From the NCBI GenBank assembly GCA_018436785.1, contig JAHDKR010000048.1:104661-168660 (forward strand): a stretch of DNA of 64,000 nucleotides, written 5' to 3'. Below, piece after piece: positions 51,810-59,674 of the stretch; within the stretch, counting starts at the first letter, position 1; each line of letters opens with the position of its first letter. The notes below the pieces were generated by a model that saw nothing but the letters and a program-made list of their open reading frames with translations, made no database searches and had not been told where the DNA came from. The stretch is from Synergistaceae bacterium (lineage in GTDB: Bacteria > Synergistota > Synergistia > Synergistales > Aminobacteriaceae). The translations under genes and the position numbers were made by a program.

Positions 51810-53177
51810 ATGGCGAAAGAGCGTATTCTTATCGTCGGCGGCGACGCCGCCGGCATGTCCGCCGCGGGTCAGATCAGGAAACTGCTGCCCGATTCTGAAA
51901 TTGTCGTCTATGAGCGAAGCGGCTATTCCTCATATTCAGCGTGCGGAATCCCTTACTTCATCGCCGGGCTCGTCGAACCGGAAACGCGCCTGGTGGTCCG
52001 CACGCCCCGGGAGTTCCTGGAAAAGCAAAATATCGTCGTTCATGTCAGGCACGAAGTGCTTTCGCTTGATCCCGGCGCAGGCAAGGTGAAGGTTCGCGAT
52101 CTTGAGACGGGCAGAGAGTTTGCCGACGGTTTCGACAAACTGCTCCTGGCGACCGGCGCGAGTCCCGTCGTGCCGCCGCTGAACGGCGCCAAGGCGGACG
52201 GTATCTTCAGCCTCGGCGTCCTTGAGACGGGCATCGCCGCACGCAAGTTTATCGACCAGCATCGCCCGCGCCACGCAGTGGTCATCGGAGGAGGGTATAT
52301 CGGCCTTGAAATGGCGGAGGCTTTCGCCTGCGTCCGTGGAATCAAGGTCACCCTGATCGACAAGGCGCCGCAGGTGATGAGCACCTTCGACCCCGATATG
52401 GCGGATCATATCGCGGAGGCAATACGCGGCATCGGGACGGAACTTCGTCTTGGCGAAACGCTGCTCGGTTTCGGCACCGAGGGAGGGAGAGTGCGCTCCG
52501 TCATCACCGAGGGGGGAACCATCCCCACCGACATGGTGATCATGGGACTTGGAGTACGCCCCAACTCGCAGCTCGCGGAGGAAGCCGGCCTGAAGCTCTC
52601 CGTCCGCAACGCTATCGCAGTCGACGAGACTATGGCGACTTCGCACCCCGCCGTCTGGGCGGCCGGAGACTGCGCCTCGACGACGCATCTCATGACCGGA
52701 AAACCCTTCTGGGTGGCCCTCGGGACCGTGGCGAACAAGATGGGGCGGGTCGCAGGAATTTCTATGGGGGGCGGCCGGGCTTTCCTGAAGGGCGTGCTCG
52801 GCACCGCCATGAGCAAGCACTGCGCATACGAAGTCGCGCGCACCGGCCTTTCGACTCGGGAGGCGGAGGACGCCGGATTTGCCTTCCAGTCCGCGGTCAT
52901 CAAGACAAAGACCAGGGCCGGATACTACCCCGGCGCGGAGAGCATGCACGTCAAGCTGCTCGGTGAAGAGGGAACGGGACGCCTTCTCGGGGGCCAGATC
53001 GTCGGCGGTCAGGGATCCGCGAAACGGGTCGACATCATCGCCACGGCTCTTGCGGCCGGAATGACGGTACACGACCTTATCGATCTCGACCTCGGCTATG
53101 CGCCGCCCTTCTCGATGGCATGGGATCCGGTGCAGATTGCCGGGCGTGAATTGATGAAGAAGGTCGGAGGGGAGTAG
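51810..53177 (+). CDS. CoA-disulfide reductase/NADH oxidase-like flavoprotein
   Basis: 455 residues of the pyridine nucleotide-disulfide oxidoreductase class. FAD loop ILIVGGDAAGMSAAGQIRKL, single redox cysteine in SSYSACGIPYF (Cys45), NAD loop VVIGGGYIGLEMAEAF, and FAD-tail AVWAAGDCASTTHLMTG are present; the C-terminal dimer domain ends with DLGYAPPFSMAWDPVQIAGR, typical of CoADR/NOX. It reduces CoA disulfide, polysulfide or oxygen with NAD(P)H. No rhodanese domain is fused. GGAGG lies 9 bases before ATG 51810; a short inverted repeat AATACC-N7-GGTATT (51776-51794) precedes it. Confidence 0.9.
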   Translation: MAKERILIVGGDAAGMSAAGQIRKLLPDSEIVVYERSGYSSYSACGIPYFIAGLVEPETRLVVRTPREFLEKQNIVVHVRHEVLSLDPGAGKVKVRDLETGREFADGFDKLLLATGASPVVPPLNGAKADGIFSLGVLETGIAARKFIDQHRPRHAVVIGGGYIGLEMAEAFACVRGIKVTLIDKAPQVMSTFDPDMADHIAEAIRGIGTELRLGETLLGFGTEGGRVRSVITEGGTIPTDMVIMGLGVRPNSQLAEEAGLKLSVRNAIAVDETMATSHPAVWAAGDCASTTHLMTGKPFWVALGTVANKMGRVAGISMGGGRAFLKGVLGTAMSKHCAYEVARTGLSTREAEDAGFAFQSAVIKTKTRAGYYPGAESMHVKLLGEEGTGRLLGGQIVGGQGSAKRVDIIATALAAGMTVHDLIDLDLGYAPPFSMAWDPVQIAGRELMKKVGGE

Positions 53178-53227
53178 CGCATTCAGAAAAGCGATCCGCC
53201 TGAGCGCTTTCCCGATGAGTTGAGGGT

Positions 53228-53285
53228 ACGCTCCCGCACTTCGCAGAACGTATGTGCGAGGTTTTCCGGGAGCGTTCTCTTTTTA
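53228..53285 (+). terminator. Terminator after the CoADR-like gene
   Basis: Outer stem ACGCTCCCG (53228-53236) with CGGGAGCGT (53267-53275), a shorter inner GCAC/GTGC pairing, then TCTCTTTTT. Confidence 0.75.
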
Positions 53286-53326
53286 TGAATGTTGTATAAT
53301 AGATATCATTTTTAGGAGGAATTGTC

Positions 53327-54730
53327 GTGCTCTCTCAGAAAATCGATGCAATGAAAGACGAACTGATCGCCGCGCTTCAGGAAAGCGTTCGTATCCCAAG
53401 CGTAGGAGGCGATCCCGAGGAAGGCGCTCCATTCGGCGCCGGGCCCCGTAAGTCGCTCGACTGGACGCTTGCGTTCGCCGAGAAGATGGGGTTCAGGACG
53501 AAAAACGTGGAGAACGTCGCCGGATGGGCGGAGATGGGCGAGGGCGACGAGATGGTCGCAGTGCTCGGGCATCTCGACGTCGTTCCCGAGGGGAAGGGAT
53601 GGACAGTCGATCCCTGGGGCGGCGAACTGAAGGACGGCATGATCTACGGCAGGGGCGTTCTTGACAACAAGGGCCCCGTCATGGTGGGTCTTTTCGCCGC
53701 GAAGGCGATCTTCGACTCGGGCATCGCGCTGAAGCGCCGAATCCGCGTGATCTTCGGAACGAATGAGGAGCGGGGAAGCAAGTGCATGAAGCGCTACGTC
53801 GAGGTCGGAGAGGAACTGCCTGCGGCCGGATTCACCCCGGATGCAGAGTACCCCATCATCTATGCCGAGAAGGGAATTCTTACGTACACGCTTTCTCTTC
53901 CGTTCGCACCCTCCGGCGAGATGAAGCTGCTCTCTCTCGAAGGCGGCGTGGCGGCAAACGTCGTCATGGCGGAAGTCAAGGCGGAGATAACCGACCCTCG
54001 TCCCGAGTGCAGAAAACGCATCATGGACGCGGCGGCCGCCTGGAAAGGCCCCGAGGGGAGTTCGCTCAGCGCGGCGGAGGATGCTGCGCAACATATCGTG
54101 ACCCTTGAGATGAAGGGCCATCCCGCCCACGGGAGCACCCCTGAGAAGGGAATCAATGCGCTCGCCTGCCTCGCCGACTTCATGAACGGTCTCAGACTGA
54201 AAGGGGAGCAGGGGGATTTCTTCGCCCGCTTCTCGAAGCTTATAGGTTTCGAGACCGACGGCGCCTCGCTTGCCATTGCAATGAACGACGACGTCTCGGG
54301 CGCGCTCACCGCATGCGTCGGCGTGGTGAAGATAACGGACGGACGGGCGACCTTTACCCTCAACATCCGCTACCCCGTAACGAAAAAAGAGAAGGAGATT
54401 ACCGGACCCCTTCTTGAGACATTTGCGCAGAACGGTATCGCTGTCGAAAGCGCAACCTCGGCCAATCCTCTCTATATGCCTCCCGAGTCCCGCCTCATCA
54501 AGGCGCTGCAGAAAGCCTACACCGAGGTGACCGGCGAAGAGGCCGAACTGCTCGCCATCGGCGGCGGCACCTACGCCAAAACCATGCCGAACGTCGTGGC
54601 CTTCGGCCCCGTCTTCCCCGGACAGACCTACAAAATTCACGAGGAAGACGAGTGCTGGTCGGTGGAGGATATCATGAAGAACGCTCATATCATGGCGAAA
54701 GTTCTCGTCGAACTCGCCGAGAGGAAGTAA
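53327..54730 (+). CDS. M20 family dipeptidase (PepV-like)
   Basis: 467 residues. The two-zinc site of M20 peptidases is intact: GHLDVVPEGKGW (His-x-Asp), YGRGVLDNKGPVMV (bridging Asp), FGTNEERGSKCM (Glu pair), FTPDAEYP (Asp) and YKIHEEDE (His). The lid domain and length fit PepV, a dipeptidase for broad dipeptides and beta-Ala dipeptides, cytoplasmic. GTG 53327 has AGGAGG 7 bases before it and a perfect -10 TATAAT lies at 53295-53300. Single-gene unit, fitting peptide-based nutrition. Confidence 0.93.
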   Translation: MLSQKIDAMKDELIAALQESVRIPSVGGDPEEGAPFGAGPRKSLDWTLAFAEKMGFRTKNVENVAGWAEMGEGDEMVAVLGHLDVVPEGKGWTVDPWGGELKDGMIYGRGVLDNKGPVMVGLFAAKAIFDSGIALKRRIRVIFGTNEERGSKCMKRYVEVGEELPAAGFTPDAEYPIIYAEKGILTYTLSLPFAPSGEMKLLSLEGGVAANVVMAEVKAEITDPRPECRKRIMDAAAAWKGPEGSSLSAAEDAAQHIVTLEMKGHPAHGSTPEKGINALACLADFMNGLRLKGEQGDFFARFSKLIGFETDGASLAIAMNDDVSGALTACVGVVKITDGRATFTLNIRYPVTKKEKEITGPLLETFAQNGIAVESATSANPLYMPPESRLIKALQKAYTEVTGEEAELLAIGGGTYAKTMPNVVAFGPVFPGQTYKIHEEDECWSVEDIMKNAHIMAKVLVELAERK

Positions 54731-54770
54731 CCTGCGCTCGCAGGGGGCGTAGTACACAGCACGCGTACAA

Positions 54771-54806
54771 AGAGGGGAGAGCCGGTATTCCCGGGCTCTC
54801 CCCTCT
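54771..54806. terminator. Bidirectional terminator between the dipeptidase and LivK-type genes
   Basis: Perfect 13-bp stem AGAGGGGAGAGCC (54771-54783) with its partner at 54794-54806, 10-base loop. Confidence 0.8.
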
Positions 54807-54837
54807 CCTTGTTCATGCTCTGCTGCCGAATCCGATG

Positions 54838-55989
54838 TTATTCCGGCTTGATTTTTTTGTAGAATATGCTCTTTCCGCCCTGGACGGTGAGCACGACGGC
54901 GTCTTTGTCCACGGGGTTGTGGGTCTTCGGGTCCATCGTCAACGTCGCATGGTGAAGCTGCAGATCCTTCGTTGCTTCAAGGGCGTCGCGGATGGCCTTT
55001 GAATCAGCGCTTCCGGCGCGCTCGATCGCGTCGACGAGCCAATAGAGGCTGTCGTAGGCGAGCACGGCGATGGCGAACTCCTGGCACTCGTCGTTGTACT
55101 TCTCTTTATAAGCGTCGAAGAAGGGCTTCATTGCCGGGTCCTGACGGGCGAGATGGTACATCCAGTACGAACCCTCAAGAGCCTCCCCCGCGATTTCGAC
55201 CATGAACTCGCCGTAACCGTCGCCGCCGATGAAGATGATGTCTTCCATTCCAAGCTCCCTCGCCTGCTTGATCGGAAGCGCCAGGTCCTTCCCGATGTTC
55301 GGAAGAACCAGTATTTCGGCGTCCGTCTGCTTGATCTGCGTGAGCTGGGCCCGGAAGTCGACGTCCTGGCCGCCGCGGAACGCGTGCTCCGCGACAACCG
55401 TGCCGCCGAACTCTTCGTAGCTGCTGATGAAGTGCTCGCGCAGGCCGTGGGAGTAGTCGCTACCAACGTCGTAGAGGATCGCGGCCTTTTTCTTGCCGAG
55501 CTCCTTGGCTGCAAAGTATCCGATCAGACGCCCCTGGTAGGGATCGATGAAGCAGATACGGAACATGTACGGACGGACATTTCCGCTCTCGTCAACGGTG
55601 ACAAGCGGGTTAGTGGAGAGCGTGCCGATCTGCGGAATTCCGGCGCGCGTGACGAGCGGCGCGGTCGCGATATTGGCGCCGCTGGCCGCGGAACCGAGAA
55701 TCGCAACAACCTTGTCGTGGTCGATCAGTCTTCTGGCGGCGTTGACCGCATCTTCGGGACGGGATTTGTAGTCGTAGATGACCAGCTCGATCTTCTTGCC
55801 GAGAACGCCGCCCTTTGCGTTGATCTCGTCCGCCGCGAGCTTGACCGCGTTCACTTCCGGCTGACCGTACGCTGCAAAGTCTCCTGTGATTCCTGCAAGA
55901 TACCCTACCTTGATAACTTCTTCAGCACACGAACCTGTTACGAGGGTTGCTACTAAAAGAACCGCGAGAATCCATGGCGCCTTTTTCAT
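54838..55989 (-). CDS. Branched-chain amino acid-type ABC binding protein (LivJ/LivK family)
   Basis: 383 residues. Signal peptide MKKAPWILAVLLVATLVTGS with a lipobox-like VTGSC, then the Peripla_BP_6 fold: KVGYLAGITGDFAAYGQPEV, VAILGSAASGANIATAPLV and AILYDVGSDYSHGLREHF. It binds an amino acid or related solute outside the membrane. No LivHMGF permease or ATPase gene is adjacent, so it is an orphan that must share a transporter or act as a sensor. Start at ATG 55989 behind GGAGGTG; upstream frame is non-coding. Confidence 0.92.
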   Translation of the reverse strand: MKKAPWILAVLLVATLVTGSCAEEVIKVGYLAGITGDFAAYGQPEVNAVKLAADEINAKGGVLGKKIELVIYDYKSRPEDAVNAARRLIDHDKVVAILGSAASGANIATAPLVTRAGIPQIGTLSTNPLVTVDESGNVRPYMFRICFIDPYQGRLIGYFAAKELGKKKAAILYDVGSDYSHGLREHFISSYEEFGGTVVAEHAFRGGQDVDFRAQLTQIKQTDAEILVLPNIGKDLALPIKQARELGMEDIIFIGGDGYGEFMVEIAGEALEGSYWMYHLARQDPAMKPFFDAYKEKYNDECQEFAIAVLAYDSLYWLVDAIERAGSADSKAIRDALEATKDLQLHHATLTMDPKTHNPVDKDAVVLTVQGGKSIFYKKIKPE

Positions 55990-56074
55990 GAAGCACTCAC
56001 CTCCGGGAATTATTGCGGTTATGCGAAAAGAAGAGCTCCGCACGACCGATCCGATATAGTATCCGATATTCGAT

Positions 56075-56103
56075 ATGCTAATCTCTGAGACTCTCTTTGT
56101 CAA
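56075..56103 (-). promoter_or_regulatory. Promoter of the LivK-type gene, with repeats downstream
   Basis: Minus strand -35 TTGACA (56098-56103), 17-base spacer, -10 TAGCAT (56075-56080). Next to it ATCCGATAT occurs at 56049-56057 and 56061-56069, with a related TTCGATAT at 56069-56076; possible operator. Confidence 0.55.
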
Positions 56104-56204
56104 TGGAGAAGTTCGATAAGTTGGATTCGCAACGGAAGAGAAGCCTATTTCTCCGTTCATGAGGGTATAATAGACATAGAGCTTTTGCCGGAGGTGGTCC
56201 TTTG

Positions 56205-57434
56205 ATGAATGCACACGCTTCCCCCGTCCTGTTGCCGGGGAGAGGGAGCGAACGCCGGAATGAAATCCGGCGATGGTGTTTTCTCGTTCTCTCAGTTCTC
56301 CTTCTCTTTCTTTCGTGCACGGGACGGGCGGTTGCCGCCGCCGGTCTTCTTCCTGCAGAGCACGCGGAGGAGAGCGGGAGCCCTGAGAAAATCTCACGCT
56401 TTTCCTTCCTCGCCGTCGGCGACGCGTTGATTCATAAAGGCGTGTACGAAGCGGCGCGAAAGGGGAAAAAACAGTTCGATTTCCGCCCGATGTTCCGGCT
56501 TGTAAAAGAACGGGTTCAGGCGCACGACGTTGCCTTCTACAACCAGGAGACTATCCTCGGCGGCGTTGACTTGCGCCTGTCCACGTACCCGTGTTTCAAC
56601 TCTCCGCAGGAAGTGGGCGACGGTATGATCGACGCCGGCTTCAACCTCGTCTCGCTGGCGAATAACCACACGCTTGACCGGGGGGAGAAGGCGATCCTCG
56701 CCTCGCACGAATACTGGGCGGGGCAGGACGGAGTCCTGACGGCCGGAAGCTATGCGTCGCTGGAGGACCGGGAAACGCCGAGGCTCATCGAGGTAAACGG
56801 CATCACCTGCGCCTTCCTCGCGTACACCACGCTCACGAACGGTCTTAAGGCGCCCAAGGATAAAGAGTTCTACGTAGCCATCTACGACAAGGATTCAGTT
56901 GAGGCGGACGTGAAGCGGGCCAGGGAGGCGAAAGCGGATGTCGTCATCGTCTCCATGCACTGGGGAAGCGAATATGTCTTTACGCCCGGAGCGCAGCAGA
57001 AGGAGATCGCCGTGCATCTGGCCTCGCTCGGAGTGAATCTCGTAGTCGGGCATCACCCTCATGTGGTGCAGCCTGTCCAGATGGTGAAGGATACCCTTGT
57101 GATCTACTCGCTGGGGAATTTCATCTCCTCCCAGAAAGAGCTCTTCAAACTGATCGGGCTGATGGTGTCGCTCGACGTGGTGAAGAAAGAGCGGGGGAAA
57201 GAGAAGACCATCTCCTTCGAGAACGTGACGGGGACGCTGCTTTACAACCCGAGGCGTTCGCCGCTCGGCCGGTACGCCGTAGTGCCGTTCGACCTGATGA
57301 AACCCGATATCCTGAAAGATTTCGACAAGGTTCATAAAAAGTACGCGGCGTACGTGAAGGTGGACGAGACGATTTCGATTCGTCCTCCTGCAAAAATGCC
57401 GCCGAAGCCTCCGGCGAAACGGAGAAAAAAGTGA
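56205..57434 (+). CDS. CapA family protein (PGA_cap, metallophosphatase-like)
   Basis: 409 residues. A basic start and one hydrophobic segment (RWCFLVLSVLLLFLSC) act as signal peptide or anchor. The CapA/PGA_cap domain follows with calcineurin-like metal motifs VGDALIHKGVY, SLANNHTLDRG, VSMHWGSEY and VGHHPHVVQP, then YSLGNFISSQ. Family members take part in poly-gamma-glutamate capsule formation or are enzymes of unknown role; no capB/capC genes are adjacent, so the latter is more likely. Ends with a Pro-Lys-rich tail. GGAGGTGG precedes ATG 56205. Confidence 0.9.
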   Translation: MNAHASPVLLPGRGSERRNEIRRWCFLVLSVLLLFLSCTGRAVAAAGLLPAEHAEESGSPEKISRFSFLAVGDALIHKGVYEAARKGKKQFDFRPMFRLVKERVQAHDVAFYNQETILGGVDLRLSTYPCFNSPQEVGDGMIDAGFNLVSLANNHTLDRGEKAILASHEYWAGQDGVLTAGSYASLEDRETPRLIEVNGITCAFLAYTTLTNGLKAPKDKEFYVAIYDKDSVEADVKRAREAKADVVIVSMHWGSEYVFTPGAQQKEIAVHLASLGVNLVVGHHPHVVQPVQMVKDTLVIYSLGNFISSQKELFKLIGLMVSLDVVKKERGKEKTISFENVTGTLLYNPRRSPLGRYAVVPFDLMKPDILKDFDKVHKKYAAYVKVDETISIRPPAKMPPKPPAKRRKK

Positions 57435-57503
57435 TATGCGTCTGTTTATTCTGAAGGGAGCCCTCGACAGGGGGCGCCATCGCCGAGACAGGGAGGGTTT
57501 TGT

Positions 57504-58994
57504 GTGTCCATTCGACTTGAAGAAGTGATCGGGAAACGTTTTGCCGGGGATCAGTCACAGCGGGTGATCTGGTGGAAGGGAACATGGTGGGATGCGGAGA
57601 AGGTTGAGCAAAAGACCGAGGAGTGCGCCTCCATACTCCGTGAAGCAGGGTTCCAACCGGGAAGCCGGCTTGCGGCGTTTCTTCCCAACAGCCCGCTGGT
57701 TCTCCTTCTCTCCATGGCTGCCTGGCGGCTTGGAGGGACTTTTGTGCCCCTGAATCCGCGCGGCGTCGTCGAGTGGATTCTTCGTATTCTCGATCACCTG
57801 GATCCGTTCGCGGTCGTCGTCGGAGAGGAAATGACGCCTCTTGAAGAAGCCATCCGGGGCGCGGGGATACCCGTCGTCGCGGCTCCCTCGGACGGCGTTC
57901 CTCCTGCGTTTACCGGCAAACGCGACAGAATCGACCAAGATCCCGATGTTGCGGTGATTTTTGCTACCTCGGGGACGACCGGCGCGCCGAAAGCGGTGCC
58001 GCTCACCCATGAAAATCTGTACGACAACACGAAGGGCGTCCACGAAACCATTGAGGGTTTTGACAAGGGACGCGTCCTGATGAACGTCCTCCCGAACTTT
58101 CACTCCTTCGGCTACACGGTGTGCAGCGTGCTCCCGCTGCTCTGGGGACTTCCGGAAGCCCTGCTCCCCGGCTTCATGCCGTTGAAAAACCTCTTCGAAG
58201 GACTGCGCGACTCCGGGACCGGAATCCTGATCGCCGTTCCCACGATGCTTCCGTTCATCCTGGGCGCCGCCTCAAAGGGGGAGAAGCTCCCGTCCGAGCT
58301 GCGGTACATCCTCACCGGCGGCGGAAAGCTCGATCCGCTGCTCGAAAAACGCTTCCGCGACCAGCTCGGCGTCATCACCTATGAAGGGTACGGGCTTACT
58401 GAATGCTCCCCCGTGGTCTCGTGCAATCCGAGCGACGCGCTCCGGAAGACGGGAACGGTCGGCCCCGCGCTGCCGAGCTATACTGTGGAAGTTCGAGGGG
58501 AGGACGGCCATCCTGTCCCTCCCGGGCAGGACGGCGTGCTCTGGCTTAAAGGACCGTCGGTGGCCGGGGGCTATTTCCGCGATCCTGAACTCAGCGCCGA
58601 GCGCTTCCACGACGGGTGGATCGACACCGGCGACATGGTCAGGGTGGACGAGGACGGGTACATCTCCATCCTCGACAGGGTCTCCGACATGATTATCGTC
58701 GGCGGCTTCAACGTCTATCCGCAGGAGGTGGAGACGGTCATCAAAGAAATCCCAGGCGTGAAAGAGGCCGTCGTGGTGGGCGTATCGAATCCCGTCAGCG
58801 GCGAAGTGCCGATGGCCTTCGTAATAAAAGAAGAAACCGCCGATCTTGAGTCGAATACGATCATCTCCTACTGCAAAGAGAAGATGGCGCATTTCAAGGT
58901 TCCCCGCAAGGTGAAGTTCGTGACGGAGCTCCCGTTGTCCCCAGTCGGCAAGGTGCTCAAGAGGAAGCTCCGCGAGCAGATGGTACGCGAATAG
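57504..58994 (+). CDS. Acyl-CoA ligase (AMP-forming, long-chain fatty acid-CoA ligase-like)
   Basis: 496 residues of the ANL superfamily. ATP loop VIFATSGTTGAPKAVPLTHE near residue 150, YEGYGLTECSPVVSCNPSD, DTGDMVRVDEDGYISILDRV, GGFNVYPQEVE and the C-terminal lysine in PLSPVGKVLKRKL are intact. It activates a carboxylic acid to acyl-AMP and then acyl-CoA. GTG 57504 has GGGAGGG 6 bases before it. Follows the CapA-like gene by 69 bases. Chain length cannot be read off. Confidence 0.92.
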   Translation: MSIRLEEVIGKRFAGDQSQRVIWWKGTWWDAEKVEQKTEECASILREAGFQPGSRLAAFLPNSPLVLLLSMAAWRLGGTFVPLNPRGVVEWILRILDHLDPFAVVVGEEMTPLEEAIRGAGIPVVAAPSDGVPPAFTGKRDRIDQDPDVAVIFATSGTTGAPKAVPLTHENLYDNTKGVHETIEGFDKGRVLMNVLPNFHSFGYTVCSVLPLLWGLPEALLPGFMPLKNLFEGLRDSGTGILIAVPTMLPFILGAASKGEKLPSELRYILTGGGKLDPLLEKRFRDQLGVITYEGYGLTECSPVVSCNPSDALRKTGTVGPALPSYTVEVRGEDGHPVPPGQDGVLWLKGPSVAGGYFRDPELSAERFHDGWIDTGDMVRVDEDGYISILDRVSDMIIVGGFNVYPQEVETVIKEIPGVKEAVVVGVSNPVSGEVPMAFVIKEETADLESNTIISYCKEKMAHFKVPRKVKFVTELPLSPVGKVLKRKLREQMVRE

Positions 58995-59090
58995 AGCGCC
59001 GGATGACGAATACGCTCTTTTACCCATCAGGGAAACGCTCTGGTCTGTTATTCTTTCACAACAGACTTGTTTGAGCTGGAGGGGTAGCAT

Positions 59091-59579
59091 GTGAAACGGA
59101 TGAAGATGGTGTTTGGTGTTGCGTGCGCTGCTCTTTTGTTTCTGTCCCTCTCTTCTGTAGATACTGTTTTTGCATGCGTAGCCTGCGGAGACGACGATGG
59201 CGCAGTTCTCTCTTTCAGCAAGATCGCCGGAGGAAGTTACGGGGGAGTAAAAGAACGTTCATTTCTTGTGCTTTCGAACGAGGAAGAGTGGAAGGCGTTG
59301 TGGAGTAGAATCAACGGCAACATACAGCCGTTGCCGCCTCTCCCCGAGGTGAATTTTTCCACACATGCGGTGGCCGCGGTTTTCCAAGGCAGGAAAAACA
59401 GCGGAGGGTACTCTATCGGCGTAGAAGCGGTTATCGAAATGCCGGATCGCGTAACCGTAACGGTACGGGAGTGTGAACCCGGTCCGTCGAGCATCGTGAC
59501 GAGCGCTCTTTCGAGCCCATGGGAGGCGGTTGCCTTCCCTTTGCCAGAGAAGCCCGTTCTTTTTACCTCGATCAACTGA
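59091..59579 (+). CDS. Secreted PrcB-C-terminal-like domain protein
   Basis: 162 residues. Signal peptide MKRMKMVFGVACAALLFLSL, then a small beta domain with VAAVFQGRKNSGGYSIGVEAV and a proline-containing later strand (ECEPGPSSIVTSALSSPWEAVAFP), the pattern of the PrcB C-terminal domain known from the spirochaete PrtP complex, where PrcB stabilises a subtilisin-type protease. A subtilase is encoded next to it on the other strand (59675-61597), which makes a partner role plausible. GTG 59091 has GGAGGGG 7 bases upstream. Confidence 0.75.
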   Translation: MKRMKMVFGVACAALLFLSLSSVDTVFACVACGDDDGAVLSFSKIAGGSYGGVKERSFLVLSNEEEWKALWSRINGNIQPLPPLPEVNFSTHAVAAVFQGRKNSGGYSIGVEAVIEMPDRVTVTVRECEPGPSSIVTSALSSPWEAVAFPLPEKPVLFTSIN

Positions 59580-59611
59580 CACCCCGACCTGCTTCAAAGA
59601 GGACAAGTAAC

Positions 59612-59647
59612 AAGAGGGCGTCCCGCAGTTTTTCGGGACGCCCTCTT
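59612..59647. terminator. Bidirectional terminator between the PrcB-like and subtilase genes
   Basis: Perfect 14-bp stem AAGAGGGCGTCCCG (59612-59625) with partner at 59634-59647 and an 8-base T-rich loop. Confidence 0.88.
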
Positions 59648-59674
59648 CCGTAAAAAACGGGACGCGCGTATCAG

